64,000 nt of DNA from Aminobacter ciceronei (GCF_014138625.1 NZ_JACJHY010000022.1:1-64000), one strand, 5' to 3'; counted from the stretch's first letter, positions 1 through 12,458 are shown. Made by a program: numbers and translations. Notes: generated by a model from the sequence alone, not told the origin.

Positions 1-50
1 CAAGTGCGGTTTGTTCAGGGCCGGCTCGCTTCAACATCACCCACTGAATC

Positions 51-120
51 ACAAACCCCCAACTCTCGCCAGGGGTTTGTCAGCAGTCTGAGCCCTCCCC
101 AGGAAGGGGGAGGGCTTTTG
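51..120 (+). terminator. Two consecutive hairpins, probable terminator of a gene upstream of the window
   Basis: Two perfect hairpins stand back to back. The first has 9-bp arms at 51-59 and 72-80. The second has 10-bp arms at 91-100 and 107-116 and is followed by a short T run at 116-119, so the polarity fits a plus-strand transcript entering from outside the window. In the minus direction the second hairpin has no T run, so it is a poorer terminator for clpB. Which gene lies upstream cannot be told from the first 50 bases. Confidence 0.5.
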
Positions 121-127
121 TCGCTGC

Positions 128-2734
<2,607 letters not shown>

Positions 2735-2826
2735 TCGGTGTCTCCATTCCGTACCGGCCCGCTTTGCGGCACCGGCCAGGTTCAAGGTGACGGACCCGCC
2801 CGACCGGGCCGGATCCAACTGAGGCT

Positions 2827-2856
2827 GATATGGTGCGTAGGACGATATACCTCAAG
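2827..2856 (-). promoter_or_regulatory. Candidate RpoH (sigma-32) promoter of clpB
   Basis: Reading the minus strand, CTTGAG at 2856-2851 is followed after 17 bases by CCATATC at 2833-2827. This resembles the alphaproteobacterial heat-shock promoter (CTTGA-type -35, C-rich ATAT -10). It would start transcription roughly 85-90 bases upstream of the clpB ATG. clpB is a classic heat-shock gene, which supports the reading. A 9-bp perfect hairpin with a five-T loop (2872-2894) sits just upstream and has no assigned role. There is no CIRCE element. Confidence 0.5.
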
Positions 2857-2984
2857 GCACACCTGGAGTGCTGGGCGTCATTTTTTGACGCCCAAATGAT
2901 ACGGGGTTTTCCGGAGTCTGCGCGTCGTGCGTTGCGAAAGCAAACCCGATTTGCGGGCCGGCACGCCTGGCCGACGTCAAAGCA

Positions 2985-3014
2985 AAAACGGCGGGATTTT
3001 CATCCCGCCGTTTT
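2985..3014 (-). terminator. Rho-independent terminator of the DUF4167 gene
   Basis: A 13-bp perfect stem (2985-2997 with 3002-3014) with a four-base loop; on the minus strand it ends in five Ts. It lies 34 bases beyond the stop codon of the DUF4167 gene and separates that gene from clpB. The stem starts with A and ends with T, so it could work in both directions. Confidence 0.8.
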
Positions 3015-3047
3015 CAAATGGCTTGAAGCCCGTGGTTGCGAAGGCGA

Positions 3048-3848
3048 TCAGCCTTCGACGGCGGCAGGCTCGGCTGCCGGCGTATCGCCGGCTTCGCCCT
3101 GCACCTCGGTTGCGGCGCGCTCGCCACGGCGCGGACGACGGCCACGACGCGGTGCCGCGACAACTTCGCCCTCGGCAGCCTCAGTGGCAGGGGCAACTTC
3201 AGCAACGACGGCCTCGGTGACCACGACGTCAGGCTGCGGCTGTTCGACCACGGCGACGACGTCCGTCGGTGCAGTTTCGGCCTGCTGCTCCTGATGGCGC
3301 GGGCGGCGTTCGTTGCGGTTGGGACGACGTTCGCGGCGGCCTTCGCGCGGCTGGCCTTCGGCGGCTTCCGGATTGAGAGCGACCTCGGCCGGCGTGCCTT
3401 CGATGTCGGGCTGCGGGCCAGTGCCGTTGACGACCGGCTGAGGCTGAGGCTGCTGGACCTGGACCTCGGCAACGTTGTTACCGATGCTGTCCTCGTCGCG
3501 CTCGTCGTCCATGTCGGCGTCGAAGTCGTCGCGGCTCTGCTGCTGCTGCTGGATCGGCATCTGCGCCATGGCGGCGGCAATGATGCGATTATAGTGCTCT
3601 GCGTGCTGTAGGTAGTTCTCGGCCATCACGCGGTCGCCTGAGCTTTGCGCATCGCGCGCCAGCGTGGCGTATTTTTCGGCGATCTGCTGCGCGGAGCCGC
3701 GGATCTTAACGTCCGGACCGTTGCTCTCGTAGTTACGCGTAAGCGGGTTTGGACCCTTGCGGTTGTTATTGCCGTTGTTGTTATTATTGTTGTTATTATT
3801 GTTGTTATTCCGACCGCGCATGCGCCTATTCTGCTGTTGTGGCCTCAT
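3048..3848 (-). CDS. DUF4167 domain-containing protein with poly-asparagine N-terminus
   Basis: 266-residue alphaproteobacterial protein of unknown function. The conserved DUF4167 part is the first ~90 residues: an Arg/Asn-rich start, a run of 12 consecutive Asn and a few more, the segment KGPNPLTRNYESNGPDVKIR, then a helical stretch AEKYATLARDAQSSGDRVMAENYLQHAEHYNRII that looks like a small helical repeat. The rest (about 95-266) is low complexity: Gln-rich, then acidic, then Arg-rich patches (RRGRRPRRG), probably disordered. The start at 3848 (MRPQQQNRRMRGR) is preceded by a modest AAAGAGAA. It sits between prmC and clpB, a placement common in Rhizobiales. The mix of basic and disordered segments next to prfA-prmC suggests, without proof, a role near RNA or the ribosome. 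Confidence 0.9.
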   Translation of the reverse strand: MRPQQQNRRMRGRNNNNNNNNNNNNGNNNRKGPNPLTRNYESNGPDVKIRGSAQQIAEKYATLARDAQSSGDRVMAENYLQHAEHYNRIIAAAMAQMPIQQQQQSRDDFDADMDDERDEDSIGNNVAEVQVQQPQPQPVVNGTGPQPDIEGTPAEVALNPEAAEGQPREGRRERRPNRNERRPRHQEQQAETAPTDVVAVVEQPQPDVVVTEAVVAEVAPATEAAEGEVVAAPRRGRRPRRGERAATEVQGEAGDTPAAEPAAVEG

Positions 3849-4155
3849 CAGATTCTCTTTGTGTTGAAGTATCCGAACGGGGGCACTTAGGCGGCCTGCC
3901 GTTTCGTATCTTTCCGCCGGTGATCGCCCGCAGTCTTGCTGCGTCGGCGCCACATGCCATCCTGTTTCGGTTCATGTCACTTGCCGGACGATCCCCGCAC
4001 GAAGCTAGAGCGTCGTCTACGCAAGAAGGCAGCTAGTTTCGATGGAAACCGAATCTTGTAACAGCACTGCCTGCTTCGTCTCATCCGGTTGCCGGGAACC
4101 TAGCGGCATTCACTTTCCTTGCCAAGCGGTTTTTTGCAGTGCCCAAAAGCCTTGC
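3849..4155. other. Gene-free stretch between prmC and the DUF4167 gene
   Basis: 307 bases without a convincing reading frame on either strand. It should hold the promoter of the DUF4167 gene (minus strand). A weak TTGGCA-17-TAGGTT pair occurs on the minus strand near 4090-4125, and a small GTTTC/GAAAC hairpin is at 4036-4049. I see no strong terminator behind prmC. Confidence 0.4.
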
Positions 4156-5010
4156 TCAGCAGCTGAATACGAGCACCCGGTCATTGCCACCCAAGTCCTT
4201 GTAATGGGCGGATAAATGGTAGCCGACTTGCTCGAATATCACGGTCACGTCGTGGCGCTGGTCGTGCCCGATTTCGAGCCCGATAAGGCCACCTTCTTCA
4301 AGGTGGCGCCCGGCACCCGACGCGATCATCCTGTATGGCTCAAGACCGTCCGGGCCACCGTCGAGCGCGCGGCGCGGATCAAAATTGCGAACCTCGTTCT
4401 GCAAATCGTCGATCTCTGAAGTGGATATATAGGGAGGATTTGAGACGATTAAATGGTGGCGGCCCTGAATCTCGGCAAACCAGTTGGATTTTTTTGCCGA
4501 AAAGCGTGATGACACGCCAAGAGCTTCGGCGTTGGCCGCGGCGGTCGCCAGTGCATCCTCCGAGACGTCGACGCCGATGGCCTCGGCCTTTGGCTCCTGG
4601 GTGACCAGCGCCAGTGCAATCGCGCCTGTGCCGGTGCCGAGATCGAGGATGCGGCAGACACTCTCACGCACAGCGGTCGCATGGACGAAAGGCAACACGG
4701 CGTCGACGAGTGTTTCAGTATCGGGGCGCGGTTCGAGCGTCTCGGTGGAGAGACTGAGCCGCATGCCATAGAAATCGCGGTAGCCGAGGATGCGATGCAC
4801 GGGCTCGCCGGCGATACGGCGATCGAGCGCCGCCTCGATCTCGGCCACCTGCGCCACAGGCCTGTCGGGCGAAGCAATTGCGTCGCTGCGCGTGGTGCCT
4901 GAAAAGTGCTCGACGAGCAGCCGCGCGTCGAACGCCGCGTCGGCGATGCCCGCACCGGCAAGGCGCTGGCGCGCGTGGCGCAGAAGTTCGCCGAGCGGAC
5001 GCTCAGCCAT
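4156..5010 (-). CDS. prmC: Peptide chain release factor N(5)-glutamine methyltransferase PrmC
   Basis: 284-residue SAM-dependent methyltransferase that methylates the glutamine of the GGQ motif in release factors RF1 and RF2, raising termination efficiency. The SAM-binding loop DLGTGTGA is at 123-130 and the catalytic NPPY motif that binds the glutamine amide is at 191-194; the N-terminal helical domain (1-80) is the substrate-recognition part. Its start overlaps the end of prfA by 8 bases, so the enzyme is translationally coupled to its own substrate RF1. Confidence 0.96.
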   Translation of the reverse strand: MAERPLGELLRHARQRLAGAGIADAAFDARLLVEHFSGTTRSDAIASPDRPVAQVAEIEAALDRRIAGEPVHRILGYRDFYGMRLSLSTETLEPRPDTETLVDAVLPFVHATAVRESVCRILDLGTGTGAIALALVTQEPKAEAIGVDVSEDALATAAANAEALGVSSRFSAKKSNWFAEIQGRHHLIVSNPPYISTSEIDDLQNEVRNFDPRRALDGGPDGLEPYRMIASGAGRHLEEGGLIGLEIGHDQRHDVTVIFEQVGYHLSAHYKDLGGNDRVLVFSC

Positions 5011-6082
5011 CCGAGCCCATGTCGGCCAGCAGCTTCGACTGGTGATCGGAGATCAGCGCGTCGACGACCTCGTCGAGTTCGCCCATCATCACCCGGTCGA
5101 GCTTGTAGAGTGTCAGGTTGATGCGGTGGTCGGTCAGGCGCCCCTGCGGAAAATTATAGGTGCGGATGCGCTCGGAGCGATCGCCGGAACCCACCTGTGA
5201 CTTGCGCGACGACGAGCGTTCCTCATCGGCACGGCTGCGCTCCAGGTCATAGAGCCGGGCACGCAGGATCTGCATCGCACGCGCACGGTTCTGGTGCTGC
5301 GATTTTTCCGCCTGCACCACCATGATGCCGGTGGGCAGATGGGTGATGCGCACCGCCGAGTCGGTGGTGTTGACGTGCTGGCCGCCGGAGCCCGAGGCAC
5401 GCATGGTGTCGATGCGGATGTCTTCGGCGCGGATATCGATGTCGACCTCCTCCGCCTCCGGCAGCACCGCGACTGTGGCGGCGGAGGTGTGGATGCGGCC
5501 GCTGGCCTCGGTCGCCGGCACGCGCTGGACGCGGTGCACGCCCGACTCGAACTTCAGATGCGCGAACACGCCCTTGCCCGAGACACCCGCAATGACTTCC
5601 TTGAAGCCGCCGGCATCGCCGTCGCTTGCCGACACGACCTCGAACCGCCAGCCCTTGGAGGCAGCATAGCGTTCGTACATGCGGTAGAGGTCGCCGGCAA
5701 AAAGCGCTGCCTCGTCGCCGCCGGTACCGGCGCGGATCTCGAGGATGGCGTTCTTGTCGTCCGCAGCATCCTTGGGCAACAGCAGGATCTGGATTTCGCG
5801 CTGCAGCGCCTCGATACGCTCCTCGACCTCGGGCTTGTCCATCTCGGCCAGCGCCCGCATCTCGGCGTCGGTACCCTTGTCGGATAGCATCGCATCGAGA
5901 TCGACGAGCTCCTGCTCGGCGGAGCGCAATTCGCGGATCCTGGCCACGAGGTCCTGGATGTCGGAATATTCGGAGGCGAGCTTGACGTAGACGTCGGGCG
6001 CCGGACCGGCGGCCATCTGCGCTTCGAGCATGTCGAAGCGTTTGACGACTTGGTTCATTCTGTCGTGGGGCAGGCTGATCAT
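5003..6082 (-). CDS. prfA: Peptide chain release factor 1
   Basis: 359-residue class I release factor that reads UAA and UAG stop codons and triggers peptidyl-tRNA hydrolysis. The tripeptide anticodon PAT is at 189-191, which marks RF1 rather than RF2, and the catalytic GGQ is at 233-235 ([15 protein letters not shown]). The start ATG overlaps the ptsP stop by four bases (ATGA). An internal ATG eight codons later (MNQVVKRFD) is an alternative start. It is third in the run lysC-ptsP-prfA-prmC. Confidence 0.97.
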   Translation of the reverse strand: MISLPHDRMNQVVKRFDMLEAQMAAGPAPDVYVKLASEYSDIQDLVARIRELRSAEQELVDLDAMLSDKGTDAEMRALAEMDKPEVEERIEALQREIQILLLPKDAADDKNAILEIRAGTGGDEAALFAGDLYRMYERYAASKGWRFEVVSASDGDAGGFKEVIAGVSGKGVFAHLKFESGVHRVQRVPATEASGRIHTSAATVAVLPEAEEVDIDIRAEDIRIDTMRASGSGGQHVNTTDSAVRITHLPTGIMVVQAEKSQHQNRARAMQILRARLYDLERSRADEERSSSRKSQVGSGDRSERIRTYNFPQGRLTDHRINLTLYKLDRVMMGELDEVVDALISDHQSKLLADMGSDG

Positions 6083-8355
6083 AATGGTATGGAACGGTCG
6101 TCCGCAAAGGCCTGGAGCAGCGCGCGCATCGGCAGGCGGGCGGCAGGACCGGCAAGGTTATCGTCGAGGAAGGCGGTAAGTTCGCCAAGCGGCAGTTCGG
6201 TCAGCATCGCCTTGACCGGACCGATGGAAGCAGGCGACATCGAGATAGAGCGGTAGCCGAGGCCAAGCAGCGCCATCGCGGAGATCGGCTTCCCGGCGAG
6301 CTCGCCGCACAGGGTCACCGGCGTGTGGTTGCGCAGGCCGGCATCGGCGATCTGCTTCAGCACGCGCAGGAACGGCACCGACAGCGTGTCGAAGCGGTCG
6401 GCAAGCTGAGTGTTGCCGCGGTCGGCGGCCATGACGAACTGAAACAGATCGTTTGAGCCGACCGAGACGAAATCGACGGCCTGCATCAGCTCGTCGAGCT
6501 GCCACAACAGCGACGGCACCTCGATCATCGCGCCGAGTTTCAGGCTCGTCGGCAAATGGTGCGCGAAGCGGGAGAGGTGGCGGACCTCGCGGTCGATAAT
6601 CTCGCGCGCCTGGGCGATCTCGCCAAGCTCGGTGACCATCGGCAGCATGACCTTGAGCTCGCGTCCGCCAGCGGCTTTGAGCAGCGCCCGGATCTGGGTA
6701 CGCAACAAGCCGGGACGGTCGAGCGTGAGGCGGATGGCGCGCCAGCCAAGTGCGGGGTTTTCTTCTTCCTGCGCCGAGCCCTTGAAATAGGGCAGCACCT
6801 TGTCGCCGCCAATGTCGATGGTGCGGAAGGTGACGGGACGGCCACGCGCAGTGTCGAGCACGTCGCGGTAGAGCTTCTCCTGCGCTTCGGCGCGCGGGAA
6901 CGTCGAGGCCACCATGAACTGCAGCTCGGTGCGGAACAGGCCGATGCCGGCAGCCCCCGCCTCGGCGAGCTGCGGCAGGTCGACGGCGAGGCCGGCATTC
7001 ATCAACAGGTCGACCTTGACGCCGTCCTTTGTTTCGGACGGCTTCTTGCGCAGTTCGCGGTAGAGTTCCTGGCGGCGGGCGCGAAAGCGCACCTTTTCAG
7101 CATAGGCTGCTTCGAGATCGGGCTGCGGCCGAAGGTGGACAGCGCCTTCGACACCGTCGACGATGATCGGATCGCCGTTCTCCGACATGGAAACGACGCC
7201 CTTCATCTGTCCGGCGACGGGGATGCCCATGGCGCGCGCGACGATGACGACGTGGGACGTCGGCGCACCGTCTTCCAGCACCAGGCCGCGCAAGCGATCC
7301 CGCGGATAGTCGAGCAGCTCGGCCGCCCCCATCGAACGCGCAACGATGATGGCGTCCTTGGGCAGGCTCTCGGCGATGGTCTCGGGGCCGCGACCCAGCA
7401 GCTGGCGCAAAAGGCGGTTGGCTAGGTCGTCGAAATCGCTCATCCGCTCGCGCAGATAAGGATCGGTCATGTGCATCATGCGCGCGCGCATGTCGCTCTG
7501 CACCTTTTCGACCGCAGCTTCCGCCGTCAGGCCGTTGCGGATCGCCTCTTCGAGACGGCGCACCCAGCCACGGTCGTTGGCAAACATCCGGTAGGCTTCG
7601 AGAACCTCGCGGTGCTCGCCCTCGAAGGCGACGTCGCGGCGTTCGAGCATGTCGTCGATCGACAAGCGCAGGGAACCGAGCGAATCCTCGAGTCGGCGCA
7701 GCTCCTCGTCGCTGTCTTCGTTGAACAGGTTGGTGACGACGATGCGCGGCTCGTGCAGCACGACATGGCCGAGGCCGACACCTTCGTTGAAGGCAATGCC
7801 GGTGAAGCTCGCCGGGCGCGACAGATCGAGTTCGAGGCCGGGACGGCTGAGGCGACCAATGTCGCCCGAGGCGATCATCTCGGCAATCACCATGGCGGTG
7901 GTTTCGAGCGCCTCGATCTCATCGTCGCGGTAGTGCCGCATGGTCTTGTTCTGGACGACCAGAACGCCGAGCGTGCGCCCTGCCCTGAGCACCGGCACGC
8001 CGAGGAACGAATGGTAGATCTCCTCGCCTGTCTCCGGCAGGTAGGCGAAGGCGGGATGTTCCTGGGCGTTGGACAGGTTGAGCGCGCGGGCGCTGGCAGC
8101 AATCGTGCCGACCAGACCCTGGCCGAGACGCAACTGCGCCAGGTGGACGGCGTTGGGATTGAGACCGACGGTCGCATAGAGCTCGAGCACCGAGTCGGCG
8201 CGGAGCACATAGAGCGAGCAGACTTCGGCCACCATGTTGGCGGCGATATCGCGCACGATCCTGTCGAGCCGTTCCTGTGGCTCGAGGGGCTCCGCCATCA
8301 ATTCGCGGAGCCGTTTCAGAAGTACGCGCGGCCCGGCGGCCATGTCACGTATCAT
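6079..8355 (-). CDS. ptsP: Phosphoenolpyruvate-protein phosphotransferase PtsP (EI-Ntr)
   Basis: 758-residue enzyme I of the nitrogen-related phosphotransferase system. It autophosphorylates from PEP and passes phosphate to NPr and then EIIA-Ntr, a regulatory chain affecting nitrogen, potassium and carbon storage responses. An N-terminal GAF domain (about 20-165) is followed by the EI N-terminal region, the swivelling phosphohistidine domain with the active His at about 368 (GAPTSH), and a C-terminal PEP-binding TIM barrel with [12 protein letters not shown] and LCGELAG. The GAF domain separates it from the sugar-PTS PtsI. It lies 76 bases after lysC and overlaps prfA by four bases. Confidence 0.96.
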   Translation of the reverse strand: MIRDMAAGPRVLLKRLRELMAEPLEPQERLDRIVRDIAANMVAEVCSLYVLRADSVLELYATVGLNPNAVHLAQLRLGQGLVGTIAASARALNLSNAQEHPAFAYLPETGEEIYHSFLGVPVLRAGRTLGVLVVQNKTMRHYRDDEIEALETTAMVIAEMIASGDIGRLSRPGLELDLSRPASFTGIAFNEGVGLGHVVLHEPRIVVTNLFNEDSDEELRRLEDSLGSLRLSIDDMLERRDVAFEGEHREVLEAYRMFANDRGWVRRLEEAIRNGLTAEAAVEKVQSDMRARMMHMTDPYLRERMSDFDDLANRLLRQLLGRGPETIAESLPKDAIIVARSMGAAELLDYPRDRLRGLVLEDGAPTSHVVIVARAMGIPVAGQMKGVVSMSENGDPIIVDGVEGAVHLRPQPDLEAAYAEKVRFRARRQELYRELRKKPSETKDGVKVDLLMNAGLAVDLPQLAEAGAAGIGLFRTELQFMVASTFPRAEAQEKLYRDVLDTARGRPVTFRTIDIGGDKVLPYFKGSAQEEENPALGWRAIRLTLDRPGLLRTQIRALLKAAGGRELKVMLPMVTELGEIAQAREIIDREVRHLSRFAHHLPTSLKLGAMIEVPSLLWQLDELMQAVDFVSVGSNDLFQFVMAADRGNTQLADRFDTLSVPFLRVLKQIADAGLRNHTPVTLCGELAGKPISAMALLGLGYRSISMSPASIGPVKAMLTELPLGELTAFLDDNLAGPAARLPMRALLQAFADDRSIPL

Positions 8356-8431
8356 TCACCGTCTCCATGGTTGGACCCGGCGCGGCACGTGCTTGCCACG
8401 CCGGCAACGCGGTGACGCTCGACTCCTAATA

Positions 8432-9706
8432 CTACTGCTTATCCAGACCGTAGACGGAATGCAAAGTCCGAACCGCAAGTTCAGTATAAGGCCCGTCGAT
8501 AAGGATCGAAATCTTGATCTCGGAGGTGGTGATGGCGCGGATGTTGATGCCCTTCGATGCCAGTGCCTGGAAGGCCGTGGCGGCGACGCCGGCATGGCTG
8601 CGCATACCGATGCCGATGACCGACACCTTGGACATGCCCTCGTCGTGCTGGACGGCATCATAGCCGATGTCGGGGCGGATCTTCTCGAGCACGGCAAGCG
8701 CCTTGTTGACGTCGCCCGACGGCACGGTGAAGGTCATGTCGGTGAACTTGCCGTCCTCGGAAATGTTCTGGACGATCATGTCGACATTGATGTTGGCCTC
8801 GGCCAATGGGCCGAAGATGCCGCCGGCAACGCCCGGCCGGTCCGCGACACGGCGCAGCGAGACCTGGGCTTCGTCCTTGGCATAGGCAATTCCGGTGACG
8901 ACCTGCTGTTCCACGATTTCATCCTCGTCACAAATGAGAGTACCAGGCGGGTTGAGGAAATCGCCCATGCCGGGCGCATCGGGATCCTCGAAGGAAGAAC
9001 GCACAAAGGTACGGACCTTGTGCACCATGGCCAGTTCGACCGAGCGGACCTGCAGCACCTTCGCGCCGAGCGAAGCCATTTCGAGCATTTCTTCAAACGA
9101 AATGCGCGACAGGCGACGCGCCTTGGGCTCGATGCGCGGGTCGGTCGTATAGACTCCGTCGACATCGGTGTAGATATCGCAGCGATCGGCCTTGACCGCT
9201 GCCGCGATTGCGACAGCCGACGTATCGGACCCGCCACGGCCCAGCGTGGCGATGCGGTTGTCCGGGCCGATGCCCTGGAAACCGGCGACGACAGCAACCT
9301 GGCCTTCCTGGAAACGCTTGATCAGGAACGAGCCGTCGATGTCGAGGATGCGGGCGGCACCATGGGCGTTGTCGGTCTTGATCGGAATCTGCCAGCCCTG
9401 CCAGGAGCGTGCATTTATCCCCATCGCCTGCAGCGCAAGTGCCAGCAATCCCGACGTCACCTGCTCGCCCGAGGCGACCACAGCGTCATATTCGCGGGCG
9501 TCGTAAATGTTGAAATTGGCGCCTTCGGCCTTCGAAGCCTCCTGCACCCAGCCGACCAGCTCGTTGGTCTTGCCCGACATCGCCGAGACGACGACAGCGA
9601 CTTCGTGGCCGGCGTCGACCTCGCGTTTGACATGACGCGCCACGTTGCGGATTCGGGCGATGTCGGCGACGGATGTCCCGCCGAATTTCATCACGATGCG
9701 CGCCAT
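8432..9706 (-). CDS. lysC: Aspartate kinase
   Basis: 424-residue aspartokinase, the first step of the aspartate pathway to lysine, threonine and methionine. The nucleotide-binding KFGGTSV is at residues 7-13, with the kinase domain to about 250 and two ACT domains (about 265-424) that normally bind the feedback inhibitor. The start at 9706 (MARIVMKFGG) follows family alignment; the reading frame stays open 136 codons further upstream, but that part has no similarity and its ribosome site is no better. It is the first gene of the lysC-ptsP-prfA-prmC run and divergent from ubiG. Confidence 0.96.
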   Translation of the reverse strand: MARIVMKFGGTSVADIARIRNVARHVKREVDAGHEVAVVVSAMSGKTNELVGWVQEASKAEGANFNIYDAREYDAVVASGEQVTSGLLALALQAMGINARSWQGWQIPIKTDNAHGAARILDIDGSFLIKRFQEGQVAVVAGFQGIGPDNRIATLGRGGSDTSAVAIAAAVKADRCDIYTDVDGVYTTDPRIEPKARRLSRISFEEMLEMASLGAKVLQVRSVELAMVHKVRTFVRSSFEDPDAPGMGDFLNPPGTLICDEDEIVEQQVVTGIAYAKDEAQVSLRRVADRPGVAGGIFGPLAEANINVDMIVQNISEDGKFTDMTFTVPSGDVNKALAVLEKIRPDIGYDAVQHDEGMSKVSVIGIGMRSHAGVAATAFQALASKGINIRAITTSEIKISILIDGPYTELAVRTLHSVYGLDKQ

Positions 9707-10001
9707 AGAAGCGAAATGCCCTTGCCAAATACGCCGGCCCCGACGGGGCCGGAAAATGAATGAAAACACCGATGAATTGCACGGTGTCGAATGCGCGGCC
9801 TGCATAGCCAAAACCCACGCATTCCGCAAGGACGCCCGGCCAGACAAATCATCGCGACTTTTTTTGCCGGCACAGCGCCATGGGTACGGCTCGCGGGGCA
9901 GTGCATGGGTGCTCGCGGAAATGTCACCTTGACAATCGGGACGCCAGACACGACTTCCTTGCGCTCGCCCAACTTCCTTGCGCCCGACGGAGACCACAGC
10001 A
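9707..10001. other. Divergent promoter region lysC / ubiG
   Basis: 295 bases between two divergent starts. Open frames here are extensions of lysC or shadows of it. I could not pick out a promoter pair with confidence and see no riboswitch-like structure. Confidence 0.4.
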
Positions 10002-10748
10002 ATGCCAGATCCCCGCCCATCGACGATCGATGCCGGAGAAGTCGAGCGGTTCTCGGCGCTCGCAGCCGAATGGTGGAACCCCAACGGCAAGTTCCGTCCG
10101 CTGCACAAATTCAACCCCGTCCGCCTCGGCTACATCCGCGACCAGGTCGCCCAGCGTTTTGGCCGCGACACTCACGCCGCAAGGCCCTTCGAGGGCCTGC
10201 GCATCCTCGACATCGGCTGTGGCGGCGGCCTGCTGTGCGAGCCGATGGCACGCCTGGGCGCCGAAGTGGTCGGCGCCGACGCCTCCGCCACCAATATCGA
10301 GGTAGCCAAGATCCATGCCGCCGAAAGCGGCGTAAAGGTGGATTACCGCGCCACCACGGCCGAGGATCTCGCTGACGCCGGCGAGAAGTTCGACATCATC
10401 CTCAACATGGAAGTTGTCGAGCACGTCGCCGACGTGGAGCTGTTCGTCAGCAAGTGCGGCGAGATGGTCAAGCCCGGCGGCATCATGTTCGTCGCCACCA
10501 TCAACCGCACCTTAAAGGCGCTCGGTCTCGCCATCGTCGGCGCCGAATACGTGCTTCGCTGGCTGCCGCGCGGCACTCACCAGTACGGCAAGCTGGTGCG
10601 CCCCGACGAGCTGGACAAGGCGCTGACGGGCGCCGGCCTTGCCACCATCGACCGCACCGGCGTGATCTACAATCCGCTGGCCGACCGCTGGCAGAAATCC
10701 CGCGACATGGACGTCAACTACATGGTGCTGGCGGAAAAGGCGGCCTGA
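10002..10748 (+). CDS. ubiG: Bifunctional 2-polyprenyl-6-hydroxyphenol methylase / 3-demethylubiquinol 3-O-methyltransferase UbiG
   Basis: 248-residue class I SAM methyltransferase that performs both O-methylations in ubiquinone synthesis. The SAM motif DIGCGGGLL lies at about 70-78, the post-I acidic residue is in VVGADAS, and NMEVVEHV is typical of UbiG; the N-terminal [20 protein letters not shown] is diagnostic. I choose ATG 10002 because GGAG precedes it by nine bases; an in-frame TTG at 9978 is less likely. It is transcribed away from lysC. Confidence 0.95.
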   Translation: MPDPRPSTIDAGEVERFSALAAEWWNPNGKFRPLHKFNPVRLGYIRDQVAQRFGRDTHAARPFEGLRILDIGCGGGLLCEPMARLGAEVVGADASATNIEVAKIHAAESGVKVDYRATTAEDLADAGEKFDIILNMEVVEHVADVELFVSKCGEMVKPGGIMFVATINRTLKALGLAIVGAEYVLRWLPRGTHQYGKLVRPDELDKALTGAGLATIDRTGVIYNPLADRWQKSRDMDVNYMVLAEKAA

Positions 10749-10756
10749 GGCCGCCT
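10738..10756 (-). terminator. Terminator hairpin shared by ubiG end and flavin reductase end
   Basis: 8-bp perfect stem (10738-10745 with 10749-10756). Its three-base loop is exactly the ubiG stop codon TGA. On the minus strand the stem runs straight into four Ts, so it best serves the flavin-reductase transcript, whose stop is at 10774. On the plus strand there is no T run. Confidence 0.55.
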
Positions 10757-10773
10757 CTCCCGTCGGTCCGACA

Positions 10774-11290
10774 TCAGGCGTCGAGCGGCCGGTAACCGCC
10801 GCGCCAGTAGAGCAGCGCCTGACCGGCATCCTGCGTCCTGACCGCCTCGACCGAGCCGATGATGATCGAATGCGTGCCGCGATCAATCATCTCGTCGAGG
10901 CTGCAATCGAAAGCGGCGACCGCATCCGACAGCACCGACGCCCCGGTCTTCAGCGTGAGCCAGTCAGCACCTTCGTAGCGTTCATTGCCCTTGATGCCGC
11001 CGAAGCCGGAAAAACGCTCGGCGACCTGCTGATGCTGCGGCCCAAGCGAATTGACGGCGAAATGGCCATGCCGCTCGATGACCGACCAGGTCGACGACGA
11101 CCGGTTGACGCAGGCGATGACCTTGGGTGGCTCGGCCGACAGTGAAACGACCGAAATCACCACCAGTCCTGAGCGGTCATCGCCGACGCCGGCGGTGATG
11201 ACGCTGACATTGCCGACGATGAGCCGCATGGCGGCGCGGAAATCAGCGCCCCCCCACGGGAACGAGAGGAACAGAAATGGGGATCGTCAT
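10774..11290 (-). pseudogene. Flavin reductase family protein, interrupted by a +1 frameshift
   Basis: An FMN-binding split-barrel flavin reductase, the kind that supplies reduced flavin to a two-component monooxygenase. The natural start is ATG 11290 (MTIPISVPLVPVG) with an AGG upstream, 14 bases after the monooxygenase stop. That frame stops after 15 codons. The family consensus GADFRAAM(R)xLVGxVSV continues in another frame, and removing one base from the seven-C tract at 11249-11255 joins them into one protein of about 171 residues. Downstream of the tract the frame is intact (RLIVGNVSVITAG, VNRSSS, HFAVN, RGTHSIIIGSV). A shortened product could start at the internal ATG 11229 (151 residues) but would lack the first strand. 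This is either a sequencing error, a real null mutation or a slippage site. Confidence 0.8.
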
Positions 11291-11304
11291 GACCTCGTCG
11301 CCCT

Positions 11305-12429
11305 TCACGCCGCCGAACGCTTCGCCAGAGGCGGGATGCGTATGCCTCGCGCCTCCAGGATCGGCAGGACGTTGTCACGGAAATAGGGGAATTCCTCGGC
11401 GTAATCGACGAACGACAAGGTGGTTCCGCGGAAGCCTGTTTCATGAAGCGCGGTGATGTTATCCGCCACCTGCTCAGGCGTGCCGACAAGCGGGAAGCCG
11501 CCATGACCCGCCGCCATGCGGTCGCGGATGAGTGCGAGCAGATCGTGCGGGAAGGACTGTGCATGGGCGAACTGTAGCCGGACGAGATTGTCGACGGCCT
11601 CCCAATCGGCGTTCTCCCGGGCCGAATAGTTGAGGAAGTCGAGTGCCTCCCTTTCAGTCGGACGGCAGACGACATGCGAGAAGGTCAGCACATCGACTGC
11701 GCGGCTGGCCTGCTTCGACTGCGCCTTCAGCGCGGCGATCTCGTCCTTCGAGCGGGCCAGGTCGATCGCCGGGGTGAACAGGAAGTCGGCGTTCTGGATC
11801 GCGAACTTGCGGCCATGATCGGAGCCGGCAGCGTTGAGGATCGGCAGGCGCGCCGAAGGCCTTGGATCGCCAAGAACCTGCTTGAGCTTGAAATAGGTGC
11901 CGTCCCAGTCGAAGGCCTCGGCGCGGCTCCACAATGCCCTGACCACGTCGAACCATTCCTGGGCATAGCCATAGCGGGTGACGTGATCGTCGGGCAGCGT
12001 CAGGCCAAGCGCTTCATATTCGGGCTTGTTCCAGCCCGCAACGATGTTGAGGCCGACGCGTCCACCGCTGATCTGGTCGATCGTTGCCAGTTGCTTGGCA
12101 ACGACAACAGGATGGTTGGCGACAGTGTGGATGGTGGCGAAGACCGTGATGTTGCGGGTGTGGGCTAGAAGCGCCGTCGCCCAGGTCATCGTCTCCAGCA
12201 CGTTGCCGTGGAAATTGGTCTCGCCGCCATAACCGATCCAGCGGGCGATCGGCAGCATGAAGTCGATGCCGGCGTCGTCGAGAAGCTTGCCGAGGCGCAG
12301 ATTGTTGCCCCAGGAATTGTCCCAGCGATCCGGTATCTTGGTGACGGTCATGCCGCTGGAACAGTTGGACGCAAAGGTGCCGAGAAAGAAGGGTTGCACT
12401 GCGGATGCAGTGGCGCCGAGCATGCTCAT
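11305..12429 (-). CDS. LLM-class flavin-dependent monooxygenase
   Basis: 374-residue TIM-barrel oxidoreductase of the bacterial luciferase family that uses reduced FMN and oxygen. Recognisable blocks are FARWIGYGGETNF-like text near residue 65 (ARWIGYGGETNFHG), NITVFATIHT, AKQLATIDQISGGRVGLNIVAGW and GWNKPEYEALG, and a C-terminal GTPEQVADNI. The pattern is closest to the RutA / alkanesulfonate / dimethylsulfone monooxygenase group; the substrate cannot be named. ATG 12429 has GGAG upstream in a G-rich run. A flavin-reductase gene follows directly and a MarR-like regulator is divergent, so this looks like a regulated two-component monooxygenase. Confidence 0.88.
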   Translation of the reverse strand: MSMLGATASAVQPFFLGTFASNCSSGMTVTKIPDRWDNSWGNNLRLGKLLDDAGIDFMLPIARWIGYGGETNFHGNVLETMTWATALLAHTRNITVFATIHTVANHPVVVAKQLATIDQISGGRVGLNIVAGWNKPEYEALGLTLPDDHVTRYGYAQEWFDVVRALWSRAEAFDWDGTYFKLKQVLGDPRPSARLPILNAAGSDHGRKFAIQNADFLFTPAIDLARSKDEIAALKAQSKQASRAVDVLTFSHVVCRPTEREALDFLNYSARENADWEAVDNLVRLQFAHAQSFPHDLLALIRDRMAAGHGGFPLVGTPEQVADNITALHETGFRGTTLSFVDYAEEFPYFRDNVLPILEARGIRIPPLAKRSAA

Positions 12430-12458
12430 GTTTGGGTCTCCCCCCCCATAAAATGAAC

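Noticed and set aside
1-50. Possible end of a plus-strand gene (stop at 45-47)
   Set aside because: Only 14 codons visible and no similarity, so not called although a terminator follows.
12440-12447. Eight-C run at the monooxygenase start
   Set aside because: Lies in the non-coding leader; it does not shift a frame and provides the ribosome site.
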